Shown: piece by piece, positions 36,121 to 48,100 of the stretch
How positions within the stretch are numbered: position 1 is the first letter of the stretch
How the letters are laid out: the number at the start of each line of letters is the position of its first letter
Source: Novosphingobium profundi
GTDB taxonomy: Bacteria; Pseudomonadota; Alphaproteobacteria; Sphingomonadales; Sphingomonadaceae
DNA length: 64,000 nucleotides
NCBI RefSeq assembly: GCF_020524485.1
Contig: NZ_JAIVLF010000004.1
Coordinates: 124,001-188,000 of the forward strand
Direction: 5' to 3'
Notes under the pieces: model-generated
What the model was told of the DNA's origin: nothing
The model's database searches: none
What the model saw: only the letters and a program-made list of their open reading frames with translations
Position numbers and translations under genes: made by a program

Positions 36121-37970
36121 CACTTTCGCCCGAACAGTTTCTCGATATCTGCGTGAGCCAGCTTAACCCACGTAGGGCGCCCATGGTTGCATTGCCCCGA
36201 GCGTGGCGTGTGCTCCATTTCACGCAGCAGCGCGTTCATCTCGGCCACCGAAAGCGTGCGACCGGCCCGGACCGACCCATGGCAGGCCATCGTTGCCAGC
36301 ACGAGATCGAGCCGCTCGCCCAGAAGAAGGGCATCGCCATTCTTGGCCAAGTCGTCCGCCACGTCGCGCACCAGCGCCTCGGCGCTCGACTTGCGCAACA
36401 CAGACGGGATCGCACGCACCAGCATCGCACCGGGCCCGAAGCGTTCGAGCACCAGGCCGAAGCGCGCGAGATCCTCCAGTTTCTCCTCTAGAGCATCGCA
36501 CGCGACTTCCTCCAGTTCGACGACCTCGGGAAGGAGCAGCGCCTGGCTGCGGTTCATCGCCTCTTCCGCGCCCGCCGCCTTCAGGCGTTCGAGAACAAGA
36601 CGCTCGTGCGCGGCGTGCTGGTCGACGATGACAAGACCGTCTTCGGCTTCGGCCACGATGTAGGTGTTCGAAATCTGACCGCGCGCCACACCCAGGGGGT
36701 AGCGCAGCGCCTCTTCCTCGGCGGCATCGGGCTCTTCCGATAGAGCTTCCGCCCGGCCCGAGGGCTGCGCCATGACGTCGGCCTCGTAGGCGCGCCAGGC
36801 GGCAGCACCTTCGGCCACGCGCCCTGCCCCCCCGCCACTCGGGTAGGAGGTGCGCTGAGGGGCATACTCGCGGGCAAACAGCGAGCCGATCGAGGGCGCG
36901 GGCTCGCCGCTGCGGGCTGGCGCTGCAGGCTCGACCTGCCAGTTGCCCATGGCGTTCGCCGAGGGCGGCTGCGCGCTCTTCTGGCCCGCAGCTTCCAACG
37001 CATGGCGCAGCGCGCCCACCAGAAAGCCCCGGATGAAAGCCGGGTCACGAAAGCGCACTTCGGTCTTGGCGGGATGGACGTTCACGTCAACTTCCTCGGG
37101 CGGGATCGAGAGGAAAAGAGCCAGTACCGCATGCCGGTCACGCGCCAGCATGTCGGCATAAGCCCCGCGCACGGCGCCTGTCAGGAGGCGATCCTTGACC
37201 GGACGGCCATTGACGAAAAGGTATTGGTGATCGGCGACACCGCGGTTGTAGGTCGGCAGCCCTGCAACGCCCGTCAGGTGCGCGTTGCCCCGCTCGGAAT
37301 CGATGAGGACGCCGTCCTCGGCGAGCTCGCGCGCCACGAGGCGGGCGACCCGCGAGGCCAGCTCTTCGTCGGGCTGGACCGCGATGACCCGGCGCCCGTC
37401 GTGTTCGAGGACGAAACCGATGTCGGGCCGCGCCATGGCGAGACGCCGCACCACGTCCTGGCAGGCGGCGTATTCGGAGCGCGGCGTGCGCAGGAACTTG
37501 CGGCGCGCCGGCACCTTGCCGAACAGGTCCTCGACCCGAATTCGGGTTCCGGGCGGCAGCGCGGCCGGGCCATCCTCGGTCACCACGCCATGGTCGGTGA
37601 CCCGCTTCCAGCCTTCATCCGCCCCGCGTGGGCGGCTCTCGATGGTGAGGCGCGCGACCGAGCCGATGGACGGCAGCGCCTCGCCGCGAAAGCCCAGTGT
37701 CGAGACCATCTCAATGTGTTCGTCGGGGAGCTTGGAGGTCGCGTGGCGCTCCAGCGCCAGCGCCATCTCGTCCGGGCGCATGCCGCAGCCGTCGTCGGTG
37801 ACCTCGATCAGGTCGAGCCCGCCCGAGGCGATGCGCACGGTGACTTGCGTGGCGCCTGCGTCCACGGCGTTCTCGACCAGCTCCTTGAGCGCCGAGGCCG
37901 GGCGCTCGACAACCTCACCGGCGGCGATGCGGTTGACGAGATGTTCGGGCAAACGGCGAATCGTGGGCAT
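36120..37970 (-). CDS. mutL: DNA mismatch repair protein MutL
   Basis: A 616-residue GHKL ATPase coordinating mismatch repair. N-terminal motifs: IAAGEVVERPASALKELVENAVDAG near residue 14, DDGCGM near 58, FRGEALPSI near 93 and GTRIRVEDLF near 140. The C-terminal dimerisation domain begins with QISNTYIVAEAEDGLVIVDQHAAHER. No clear endonuclease DQHA(X)2E(X)4E motif beyond DQHAAHER is certified: the sequence DQHAAHERLVLE fits it, so nicking activity is possible. It is divergent from mreB over 263 bases. Confidence 0.95.
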   Translation of the reverse strand: MPTIRRLPEHLVNRIAAGEVVERPASALKELVENAVDAGATQVTVRIASGGLDLIEVTDDGCGMRPDEMALALERHATSKLPDEHIEMVSTLGFRGEALPSIGSVARLTIESRPRGADEGWKRVTDHGVVTEDGPAALPPGTRIRVEDLFGKVPARRKFLRTPRSEYAACQDVVRRLAMARPDIGFVLEHDGRRVIAVQPDEELASRVARLVARELAEDGVLIDSERGNAHLTGVAGLPTYNRGVADHQYLFVNGRPVKDRLLTGAVRGAYADMLARDRHAVLALFLSIPPEEVDVNVHPAKTEVRFRDPAFIRGFLVGALRHALEAAGQKSAQPPSANAMGNWQVEPAAPARSGEPAPSIGSLFAREYAPQRTSYPSGGGAGRVAEGAAAWRAYEADVMAQPSGRAEALSEEPDAAEEEALRYPLGVARGQISNTYIVAEAEDGLVIVDQHAAHERLVLERLKAAGAEEAMNRSQALLLPEVVELEEVACDALEEKLEDLARFGLVLERFGPGAMLVRAIPSVLRKSSAEALVRDVADDLAKNGDALLLGERLDLVLATMACHGSVRAGRTLSVAEMNALLREMEHTPRSGQCNHGRPTWVKLAHADIEKLFGRK

Positions 37971-38233
37971 GGAATTCCTGAATTTCCGGAGAATTTACGG
38001 TGACTGCACGCGCATAATCAGAGCACTTACGCACAAGGGCACCCCTAGGCCTTGAAACTAACGACGAAGCGCCGGGATTTCGAGACGGATCCCGGAGGAA
38101 ACCCACCGAAAATCGACACAAATTTTTGGCCTTTCGCGAATCGATGGTTTAAGGGAGCCTCTCTCTTGCAAAACAGACTTTCGCGGGCACGCTTCGCGCA
38201 ACGCCCCGCGACTGGAAATCATACGGATAATAG

Positions 38234-39280
<1,047 letters not shown>

Positions 39281-39290
39281 TCCACCGCCG

Positions 39291-39321
39291 GGGCGAAGGG
39301 CGCACAGCGCGCCCCTCGCCC
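39291..39321 (+). terminator. Hairpin between mreB and mreC, possible partial terminator
   Basis: A 13-base-pair stem with one mismatch (GGGCGAAGGGCGC / GCGCCCCTCGCCC, 5-base loop) lies 10 bases after mreB. The tail GTTGATT is only weakly T-rich. It could reduce readthrough so that MreB is made in excess over MreCD, PBP2 and RodA. A second GC-rich inverted patch (CTCCCCTTGGGAG) follows near 39351. Confidence 0.5.
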
Positions 39322-39390
39322 GTTGATTGATGCAATACCCGGAGCCCCTCCCCTTGGGAGAGGCCCGGCTCGACTTGGAGTGCAGGGCGC

Positions 39391-40269
39391 ATGGCGCCGC
39401 CGGCAAGCAAGCGCTCCGGATATTCCCGCAGAGCGCAATTTTCTTCGTTTCTCAGCCATACTGCGGGCGTGGTGGGCGTGGTCATCGGGCTTGTCCTGAT
39501 CGTGATCTCGGCCGTCAATCCCAGCAGTTTCCAGAGCTTGCGCGCGATTGCCGCCGACGCGACCGACCCGGCCGCCGAAGCGACCGCCAAGGGACGCAGC
39601 TTCGGCGACAACGTGCTGAACAGCGTTACCGGCTTCTTCAAGATGGGAAGCCGCCACGCGAAGCTCGAGAAGGAGCTCGCGATCGCGAAGTCGCGCCTGG
39701 TCGAGGCCGAGGCCATCGAGGCCGAGAACGCGCGCCTCAAGGACATGCTCAAGCTCACCCGCACGCGCAAGGACGTGGTAGCGGTCGCCACCCTCACCGC
39801 CTCGACCCCGTCGAGCACGCGCCGCTTTGCAACGCTGGGCGTCGGGCGCAACAAGGGCCTGGAAAAGGGCATGCCGGTCCGCTCCGCGCGCGGGCTCATT
39901 GGCCGCGTCCTCGAAGTGGGCCAGACCAGCGCACGCGTCCTTCTCATCACCGACACCGAAAGCCTGGTTCCGATCCGCCGCACCAAGGACGGCGTCGCCG
40001 GCTTCGCCCAGGGCCAGGGCGACGGCACCTTGCGCGTGCGCCTCGTGAATCTGGGTATCAACCCGCTCAAAAAGGGCGATGTCATCGTTTCCTCCGGCGC
40101 TGGCGGGCTCTACCGCCCCGGCACGCCGATGGCGGTCCTCACCGAGATCTTGCGCGATGGCGCCATTGCCCGCGTAATCAGCAACCCGACCGATGCCGAC
40201 TACGTGCTCGTCGAAAGGGCCTGGGCCCCCGAGGCACCGCCGGTCGAAGCCCCTGCGGAGAAGCCCTAG
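39391..40269 (+). CDS. mreC: Rod shape-determining protein MreC
   Basis: A 292-residue bitopic membrane protein of the elongasome. One N-terminal membrane helix (residues about 22-44), a coiled coil (residues about 85-115), then the beta-rich periplasmic MreC domain (VGRNKGLEKGMPV, ARVLLITDTESLVPI, KGDVIVSSGAGGLYRPG). Its stop overlaps the mreD GTG start by one base. Confidence 0.93.
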   Translation: MAPPASKRSGYSRRAQFSSFLSHTAGVVGVVIGLVLIVISAVNPSSFQSLRAIAADATDPAAEATAKGRSFGDNVLNSVTGFFKMGSRHAKLEKELAIAKSRLVEAEAIEAENARLKDMLKLTRTRKDVVAVATLTASTPSSTRRFATLGVGRNKGLEKGMPVRSARGLIGRVLEVGQTSARVLLITDTESLVPIRRTKDGVAGFAQGQGDGTLRVRLVNLGINPLKKGDVIVSSGAGGLYRPGTPMAVLTEILRDGAIARVISNPTDADYVLVERAWAPEAPPVEAPAEKP

Positions 40270-40823
40270 TGCTCGAAGGCCCCACGACGCGCCGCGACGA
40301 TGGGCCGCGTCCGCGGATCAACCGGGCCCCCTCCCCGATCCTGGCCCAGGTCGTGCCCTGGCTGTCGGTGGTGCTGGCGACGATCGTGCCGACCTGGTTC
40401 GTGATTGCCTCCGCGCCGATGTTTCCCCCGTTCGGGTTCCTGACCTTCCTTGCGTGGCGGCAGCTGCGCCCAGGGCTCCTGCCACTGTGGGCCGGCCTGC
40501 CGCTCGGCCTCGTCGACGATCTGTTTTCGGGCCAACCCTTCGGTTCCGCCGTCCTTCTGTGGTCGCTCGCGGCCATGGCCATCGACAACCTGGAAGAGCG
40601 CTTCCCCTGGCGCAATTTCGCCACCGAATGGCTGGTAGCCACCAGTCTCATCATCCTCTACATTCTGGGCAGCTATCTCCTGTCCAATCTGGTCGCCGCC
40701 AATGCCCCCATTCATGTCGTGGTGCCTCAACTCGTGATCTCGATCTTCGCCTACCCCCTCATCGGACGCCTGGTTGCCGTTCTTGACCGCCTGCGCCTCA
40801 CCGCGGTGCGTATCTCCCGATGA
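40269..40823 (+). CDS. mreD: Rod shape-determining protein MreD
   Basis: A 184-residue membrane protein with about five helices. The start is the GTG at 40269, which shares its G with the mreC TAG stop. The reading VLEGPTTRRDDGPRP leads into the hydrophobic MreD core (FLAWRQLRPGLLPLWAGLPLGLVDDLFSGQP). Upstream codons in the same frame overlap mreC and are not used. Its stop overlaps mrdA by four bases. Confidence 0.9.
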   Translation: MLEGPTTRRDDGPRPRINRAPSPILAQVVPWLSVVLATIVPTWFVIASAPMFPPFGFLTFLAWRQLRPGLLPLWAGLPLGLVDDLFSGQPFGSAVLLWSLAAMAIDNLEERFPWRNFATEWLVATSLIILYILGSYLLSNLVAANAPIHVVVPQLVISIFAYPLIGRLVAVLDRLRLTAVRISR

Positions 40824-42925
40824 AGTTCCGCTTCCGTCGCGCCAAGCCCAAGCCCCACATTTCCAACGGCATCCTGCGCAACAGTTTCGACCGGCGCACC
40901 ATCGTGCTCGGCTCGGTCCAGGGCGGGGTCGCCTGCCTTCTCGCCGCGCGCCTTGGCTATCTCGCCGTGTTCGAGAACGAGAAATATCAGCTCGAAGCCG
41001 AGAGCAACCGCGTCAACCTCTCGCTGATCGCGCCGCGCCGGGGCTGGATCCTCGATCGCCACGGCACCCCGCTCGCCTCCAACCGCGCCGATTTTCGCGT
41101 CGACGTGATCCCTGAGCGTATGCACGACAAGGCCGAGACCGTCGCGATGCTGGGTGATCTCCTCGACCTCACCCCCGTCGCGCGGCAGGACCTGCAGGAC
41201 AAGCTCGAGGACGCCCGCGGCTTCGCGCCCGTGCAGGTCGCAAGCGGCCTCGACCTCGACCGTTTCTCGGCCGTCAGCGTGCGCCTGCCCGAACTGCCCG
41301 GCGTGGTTACCCAGCGTGGTTACTCGCGCTATTACCCCGACGGGGTGAACGTCGGCCACCTTATCGGTTATGTCGGCGCCGCGTCGGCCGAGGAGTATGA
41401 GAAGGACCGTGACCCGCTGCTCCTGACGCCGGGCTACAAGGTCGGCAAGGACGGCCTGGAGAAGGTCTTCGAGAAGGAACTGCGCGGCAAGCCGGGTGCG
41501 CGCCGCACCGAAGTCACCGCGCGCGGGCGCATCATCCGCGACCTCGAGACCCGCGACGACATTCCTGGCGATACCGTCAAGCTCACCATCGATGCGGGCC
41601 TGCAGTCCTATGCCGCGCGCCGCATCGGCACCGAGTCCGGCTCGGTTGTCGTGATGGACTGCCACAACGGCGACATCCTGACGATGGCCTCGATGCCCAG
41701 CTTTGACCCCAACAGCTTCTCCGACGGCATCGGCCGCCTGGAATGGAAGATGCTGTCGGATGATGACCACGTGCCCTTGCGCAACAAGGTCCTTCGCGGG
41801 CTCTACCCGCCGGGCTCCACCGTCAAGCCGATGGTCAGCCTCGCCTTCCGCGAAGCAGGCCTCGACCCCAACGAGACCGTCTATTGCGGCGGTGGTCTGC
41901 GCGTGGGCAACCGCGTGTTCCACTGCTGGAACCGACGCGGCCACGGCCAGGTCGACATGGCCAAGGGCATCTACCAGAGCTGCGACGTCTATTTCTACGC
42001 GATGGTCCAGCGCATGGGCATGGACGTCGTGGCTGCGATGGCGCGCAAGCTGGGCCTGGGCCAGGAATTCGACCTGCCCGTCGTCGGCCAGTCCTACGGG
42101 ACGGTGCCGGACCCGGCCTGGAAGCTGCGCAAGTACGAGCGCGAGTGGCAGACCTTCGATTCGGTGAACGCCACCATCGGCCAGGGCTACTTCCTCGTGA
42201 ACCCGCTGCAGCAGGCGGTCATGGCCTCGCGCATCGCGAGCGGCCTCAACCTGCAGCCGCGTCTGATCCACACAGGCAAGCCCCAACACGCCGAATCGCT
42301 GGGTATCCCGCAGGACCACCTCGACTACATCCACAAGGCGATGTCGGACGTGGTCAACGGACCGGGTACCGCGCACCGCGCCGCGCTGCCCATGAAGGAC
42401 GTGCTGCTGGCGGGCAAGACGGGTACGGCCCAGGTCGTCAGCCTCAGTGTCTCGAACGGCAAGACGGGTCCCTTCAAGTACCGCGACCACGGCCACTTCA
42501 TCTGCTTCGCGCCCTGGGACAAGCCCCGCTACGCCTGCGCCGTTGCCATCGAGCACGGCGGCGGCTCGGGCGCGGCCTACCCCATCGCGCGCGACGTGAT
42601 GACCTACCTGTGGGACAAGGAGGCCGCGATGGAGCGGCTGACCGAATATGAGAGCCAGTGGGGCGGCACCGCACAGGAGCGCGCCGATTCGCGCTACGCC
42701 TCCTATGTCCAGCAGTACGGCGTGTCGGCTCCCAAGGTCTCGACCGAACAGGAAGCCGAGGCCGTGCGCGACGCTGAAAGCACGCAGAGCCAGCCACAGC
42801 CCATCATGAGCGAAGCCCAAAGCCCCCGCCCCGAGCCGGTTGCATCGCCAAGCGCGAACGCATCACCGAATACGTCGGACGCGGCGTCCGCCGACGCCAC
42901 CAGCACCGGACCGTCCACGCAATGA
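40820..42925 (+). CDS. mrdA: Penicillin-binding protein 2
   Basis: A 701-residue monofunctional class B transpeptidase that crosslinks peptidoglycan during elongation. One N-terminal membrane helix (residues about 32-52), a pedestal domain, and a transpeptidase domain with SxxK as PGSTVKP (Ser about 332), SxN-type as SCD near 390 and KTGT near 534. The C-terminal 90 residues are a Ser/Pro/Ala-rich, acidic tail beyond the usual end, possibly disordered. Partner of RodA, encoded next. Confidence 0.96.
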   Translation: MKFRFRRAKPKPHISNGILRNSFDRRTIVLGSVQGGVACLLAARLGYLAVFENEKYQLEAESNRVNLSLIAPRRGWILDRHGTPLASNRADFRVDVIPERMHDKAETVAMLGDLLDLTPVARQDLQDKLEDARGFAPVQVASGLDLDRFSAVSVRLPELPGVVTQRGYSRYYPDGVNVGHLIGYVGAASAEEYEKDRDPLLLTPGYKVGKDGLEKVFEKELRGKPGARRTEVTARGRIIRDLETRDDIPGDTVKLTIDAGLQSYAARRIGTESGSVVVMDCHNGDILTMASMPSFDPNSFSDGIGRLEWKMLSDDDHVPLRNKVLRGLYPPGSTVKPMVSLAFREAGLDPNETVYCGGGLRVGNRVFHCWNRRGHGQVDMAKGIYQSCDVYFYAMVQRMGMDVVAAMARKLGLGQEFDLPVVGQSYGTVPDPAWKLRKYEREWQTFDSVNATIGQGYFLVNPLQQAVMASRIASGLNLQPRLIHTGKPQHAESLGIPQDHLDYIHKAMSDVVNGPGTAHRAALPMKDVLLAGKTGTAQVVSLSVSNGKTGPFKYRDHGHFICFAPWDKPRYACAVAIEHGGGSGAAYPIARDVMTYLWDKEAAMERLTEYESQWGGTAQERADSRYASYVQQYGVSAPKVSTEQEAEAVRDAESTQSQPQPIMSEAQSPRPEPVASPSANASPNTSDAASADATSTGPSTQ

Positions 42926-44046
42926 GCCTGATGAACCTGCCTGCGGTCTTTGCCCGCCAGCCTTGGATCGTGCTCATACCGCTCTTTGCGCTCGTGGGCC
43001 TAGGTGGCGCCGTGCTCTATTCGGCGGCTGGGGGCAGTCTTCACCCCTATGCGCAGAGCCATGTCCTGCGGTTCGGCCTGTTCCTGGTGATGGCCTTCGT
43101 CATCTCGATGTTCAGCCGCAATTTCTTCCGGATCATGGCCTATCCGACCTATGCGCTGATCCTGATGTTGCTTGTGCTGGTGGAGCTGGTCGGCGCGGTA
43201 GGCATCGGCGTCGGTAGCGGCAGCCAGCGCTGGCTGGACCTCGGCTTCATGACACTCCAGCCCTCCGAGTTGATGAAGCCGGGTATCGTGCTCGTCCTCG
43301 CCAAGTTCTACGAGACCCTTCCCGCGCCCCTCACCCGCAGTTGGCGCGGGCTCGTCCCGGCCTGCATCCTGATTGGCATTCCCGCGCTTTTCGTGCTGAT
43401 CCAGCCCGACCTGGGTACAGCGCTCGCCATCTGCTTTGGCGGCGTCGTCATCATGTTTCTCGCCGGGCTCCCGATAAGCTGGTTCATCGGCGCCACGGTT
43501 CCGCTGATCGCCATCGCCCCTGCCGCCTTCTTCTTCGTACTCCACGACTACCAGAGGAAGCGCGTCCTGACCCTGTTCGACCCCGAGGCCGATCCGCAAG
43601 GCGATGGCTACCACATCATCCAGTCCAAGATTGCGATCGGATCGGGCGGCGTGTTCGGCAAGGGATTCGGCAACGGTTCGCAAAGCCACCTGCAATATCT
43701 CCCCGAGGCCCATACCGACTTCGTCTTCGCCACCATGGCGGAGGAATGGGGCATGGTCGGCGGCCTTTTCGTGATCGCAGTCTTCGCGATCATCCTGGGC
43801 TGGGGGCTGCGCGTGGCGGCCAAGGCTCCGGACCGCTTCTCCAGCCTGCTTGCGGCCGGAATGAGCACCACGATCTTCTTCTATGTGGCCATCAATCTGA
43901 TGATGGTCATGGGCATGGCGCCGGTTGTTGGCATCCCGCTCCCGTGGATGAGCCATGGCGGAACCTCGATGCTCACCAACATGATCTGCCTTGGCGTTTT
44001 GCTTGCCGTAAACCGCTGGAACCGTGGACCTTCGTCATTCACCTGA
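42922..44046 (+). CDS. rodA: Peptidoglycan glycosyltransferase RodA
   Basis: A 374-residue SEDS-family polytopic membrane protein that polymerises glycan strands with PBP2. The ten-helix layout and key stations are present: GSQRWLDLG near residue 93, QPSELMKPG near 113, QPDLGTAL near 161, GKGFGNGSQSHLQYLPEAHTDFVFA near 247-272 and PLPWMSHGGTSML near 340. Last gene of the mre operon, overlapping mrdA by four bases. Confidence 0.96.
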   Translation: MSLMNLPAVFARQPWIVLIPLFALVGLGGAVLYSAAGGSLHPYAQSHVLRFGLFLVMAFVISMFSRNFFRIMAYPTYALILMLLVLVELVGAVGIGVGSGSQRWLDLGFMTLQPSELMKPGIVLVLAKFYETLPAPLTRSWRGLVPACILIGIPALFVLIQPDLGTALAICFGGVVIMFLAGLPISWFIGATVPLIAIAPAAFFFVLHDYQRKRVLTLFDPEADPQGDGYHIIQSKIAIGSGGVFGKGFGNGSQSHLQYLPEAHTDFVFATMAEEWGMVGGLFVIAVFAIILGWGLRVAAKAPDRFSSLLAAGMSTTIFFYVAINLMMVMGMAPVVGIPLPWMSHGGTSMLTNMICLGVLLAVNRWNRGPSSFT

Positions 44047-44161
44047 AAAAATTTTAAGTTTTCTCTTCCCTTCCTCGAATGAGCCTGTATAGGAGCCACT
44101 CCGCCGCCGAATCGGCGAAGCCAAACGGCTTCATACCGGCTCACGGCAGAAGGCTAAAAGT

Positions 44162-44237
<76 letters not shown>

Positions 44238-44276
44238 AGCCTTCACCAACCACTCTTCGGAGTGGCCCTTTCGTGG

Positions 44277-44352
<76 letters not shown>

Positions 44353-44393
44353 CCACCTTACCAACCATCCTTCGAAGGATGGCCCTCTCGTGG

Positions 44394-44469
<76 letters not shown>

Positions 44470-44492
44470 CCCCCCTCTCCTGACATTGTCGA

Positions 44493-44825
44493 TCACGCTG
44501 GATCGTGTGGCACCGCCATGGATAGTCCGTAGCGGGCATTGAGTTCGGCTATCGTTGCGGGCGCAAGTGCCTGCACGAATTCGATGCCGACAGCGCCTTC
44601 GCACACCCAGCGCACGCGCGCCTTGCGCGGCTTGAGATGTGCGAATCGCAAAGTGACTTCCTCGCCTTGCGCAAAGCTTTCGCGGCACCGCAGGATCGAG
44701 CAGCCGCCGGCTCCCAGGTTGCCGATCTCGACATCAAAGACCTTCCAGGGTGACTTGCGGCAGCGCGCGCACAGCAGCACCTCGTGGCGACCGGACAGCC
44801 GATCACCGGGATTTCCGGCGTACAT
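44493..44825 (-). CDS. PilZ-like domain protein
   Basis: A 110-residue protein with a PilZ-type beta barrel: NLGAGGCSILRCRESFAQGE near residue 36 and VRWVCEGAVGIEF near 71 match the second half of PilZ domains. The RxxxR part near the N-terminus (RLSGRHEVLLCARCRKS) is not canonical and carries a CxxC, so cyclic di-GMP binding is doubtful. Convergent with the tRNA cluster. Confidence 0.65.
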   Translation of the reverse strand: MYAGNPGDRLSGRHEVLLCARCRKSPWKVFDVEIGNLGAGGCSILRCRESFAQGEEVTLRFAHLKPRKARVRWVCEGAVGIEFVQALAPATIAELNARYGLSMAVPHDPA

Positions 44826-44901
44826 TTCAAAACCTCTCGTGATGCGCGACCTTGGTCTGCAATCGTTAGCAAGTGCAGGTAAACACGAGGTTGCCTCAGG
44901 C

Positions 44902-45129
44902 CTACCTGACAGGAGCAGTGCTAACGCCTTCGCCGCCCGTAGGAGCGGCCGTAGGTGCCGAAGGGGTCAGCTGCGCATCAATCGCCTTGCTGCTCGCCTC
45001 AATGCGCTTCGTGGCCTCCTCGTAGCGCTCCTCGAACCCGGGCTCCTGCTGGCAGGCGGCGAGCAAGCCCGCACCTGCCAGCGCCAGGGCCAGCACCAGG
45101 GATCGCAAGACACTCGCACATCGCGGCAT
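44902..45129 (-). CDS. Small lipoprotein downstream of tamB
   Basis: A 75-residue lipoprotein: signal with lipobox LLAAC (Cys near residue 26), a short charged helix (EERYEEATKRIEASSKAIDAQ) and a Pro/Thr/Ala tail. Its ATG and the tamB stop overlap by one base, so it is translated with tamB. Function unknown; it may accompany the TAM complex in the periplasm. Confidence 0.7.
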   Translation of the reverse strand: MPRCASVLRSLVLALALAGAGLLAACQQEPGFEERYEEATKRIEASSKAIDAQLTPSAPTAAPTGGEGVSTAPVR

Positions 45130-48100
45130 CAGTAATCCTTCCGGATGCGCACGTTGACGCTGTTGACGCCCGAACCACCCGCTTGGCTCAGAACCGAGAG
45201 CCAGTTGGTCACGCTGACCTCCAGCTGCGTCGCGGTGAACCCGCGGGCATCGGTGATGAGTTCGACGTAGATGTCGTCGGTCAGGTACTGACCTGCAGCA
45301 AGCGCGGTTCCGCGCCCGCTGTCCTCATCCGCGCCCAGGATACGCAGCCGGTCGACCCCGGTCGCCGAGCGCAGCGATCCGAGCGGGTTGAGACCGCCCC
45401 CCGAAGCCCGCAGCGAGTTGAGGGAGGAGGCGAGCTGTACGGCCTGGATGGCCGAGAGGTTCGCCACCGAACTGCCGAACAGGATACGTGAGACGATCTC
45501 GTCGTCGGGCAGGCTGGGCGAGGAATTGAAGTCGAACTGCGGATCGTAGGCCTGGCCCGAAACGATCACGCTCACCTGGACGTCCTCGATCGCTTCGGTC
45601 GCGGTGATGGCAACCGTGGGGTCGATCGTCCGGCCTCCATTGAAGGTGATGAGACCCTCGCTGAGATCGAAGGAGCGGCCCGCAAAGCCCAGGGTCCCGC
45701 GAACAAGTTCCACCTGGCCAGCCATTGTCGGCTCACTGCTGGTGCCATTGATGGTAAAGTCGGCCGACCACTCCGATTCCAGGCCCATACCGGAAACGTA
45801 GAGCTTTTCAGGTGCGACAAGATGGAGGTCGAGGCGGATGTTGCCGAAGGCGCCTGCCATGCTCTCCGCTTCCTCGTCGCCTGTCACGCGAACCGGACCA
45901 CGACGCGGCTTGAAGCGCACGCCGGTCAGCTTGGGTACCTCGGAGACGCTGTCCATCACGATCTGATAGCGTGTCTCGGGAAGCCGGATTTCACCGGACA
46001 GGAGCGGCGTTTCGCTCGCCTTCTTCTGGAAGCGCAGCGAACCGCTGGCGCTGGCCGACAGCGAGCTGCTCTTGGCCAGGCGCGCATCGTCGAGTTCGAC
46101 CTGGATATCCATCGGATAGCCACCCGCTGCCGACAGGCTGACAAAGCCGCTGGCATCGATAGTGCCAGCGCCAGCCTTGCCGGTCAGCGAGCGCAGGGCG
46201 AAGCGGTCCCCCGTAAAGGCACCTTCCAGATCCATCTCCGAAAGCCGGGTGCCATAGGCCTGGTTCTCATAGGTCAGGCCCCGGCCCTTAACCACACCCT
46301 CCAGGCATGGATCCATGAGCTTGCAGGAAAAGTCCGCAGCGAGCCCCACAGAGCCCGTCAGCGACTGGCCAGGCTGGCCCGCAAAGGAGAACAGCGTGGC
46401 AGCCGGCCCGTTGTAACGGATACCACCGCTCAAGGGCGCTTCGAGAAGCCGTGTCATCCATGGGCCTTCGCTCGCCGGAAGCGGCCGCAGGTTGGCGGCC
46501 ATACGGCCGATCACGCTGCCTCGGCGGCGTACGACCGAGCGCACTTCCGCCCCGTCGGCCAGCAGCTTGCCGACAAGGTTCATGTTCACCGGCTCGCTCA
46601 CAGTGCTGGAACTGGTCCGCGTGAAGTTCGCAAGCGTCAGGCGTGCGTCGGCCTGCGGGAAGGAGGCCGCATTTTCCTGCGCGAAATCGACGCTGCCATT
46701 GACCGTACCCCCAAGGCCGAGGCCCGGCATGAAGGCATTGGCCATGGCGACGTCGAGCCCTTCAAGCCGCGCCTTGAGCGACATGCCCGCGCCATAGTCA
46801 CCCGAAAGGCGCAAGGTGCCTCCGCCAATCGAGACGGCGCTGGGCAGAAGCTCGTAGCCATCCTCCTTGATCGCAATGCGGGCCGGGTTGATCGTCTTGA
46901 CGGTCTGTCCGCGCATACGACCGCGCAGGGCCACTCGCCACAATTCAGGCTGCATCTCGGCGTTGAAGCCAAGCCGGAAGGGAATACCGCTCACACCCTC
47001 GATCAGCCCCTTCGCCTTGCCAGCACCGTCGCGGTAATCGATCAGCACGCGCCCTGCGGCCAGATCGTATTCGCCCATGCTGACGCCCGACACCTGCGCG
47101 TCGGCGACGAGCAGCGGCTGATCGTAGAGCACCGCACGCCCATCAATGATAGCCGAACCGATGGCGAGGTTTGCAGGCCCCTGGAACACCGTGTCCTTGG
47201 CGCGCAGGTTGAACTTCGCGGCCTGGTATTCGCCGTCCGCCGAAAGATCGACCTTGCCGCCGACCCCATTGCCCGAGGCGCTCAGCTGACCGGCGAAAGG
47301 CCCACTGGCGGTCTGGACAAGGCGTCCGGCGAAATCGATTCCTGAAAGCGTAGCGGAATTGATTTGCACCGCCATGGCCTTGGCCATTTCCAGCGTGACG
47401 TCGGCCGTGAGCGGTCCGTAATCGGTATCGCTCGTCATATCGAGACGGTAGCCGCCCTTCGCCCCGGTCACGCGCGCATCGACATTGGCAAGACCAATGC
47501 CCAGCCCCGGCCGTTCAGCCGTGAGGTGCGCGTCGGGATCGGTCATGGTGCCCTTTACCCGTACGGCAATCGCGCCGTACTGCTCGGACGTGCCATCGGC
47601 GTTGAACGCAATACGGCCATCAGGCGACCACAGGCCCGATCCGCCCCGCACGTTGAGGTAAGGCGCAGTCAGGTTGACGTTCGAAAAGCGCGCCACACCG
47701 TCCGCGCCGTAACGCACGCGTGAGGACACCGCAAAATCGCCGCCAAGGTAGGTCGCGACATTCTCGTTGAGGAGCTTGGTCGAACGCGCCTTAACCGTAC
47801 CGTCGAGGCCATAGTTCGCGCCCTCGCCCTTCAGCTCCATGTCGGCGTTGATCGTGAAGATGCCGACGCTGGAAAGCTCGTAGTTGTCGATCCGTCCGTC
47901 GAGCGCGCCGGTATAGAAGCCCTCGCTCATGTCCGCGGCCAGGAGCAGCCCGGCATCGATGCGGTCAGAGCGCAGGCGCATGTTGTCCGAAAGGATGCGC
48001 GTCCCCTTGACCGCGACATCGCCATCAAGGCGCACCTGCTCCAGGGTTCCTCCGGCGACCGCGTCGAGCCCCGTGATGCGGGCGACACGCGCCGAGACCG

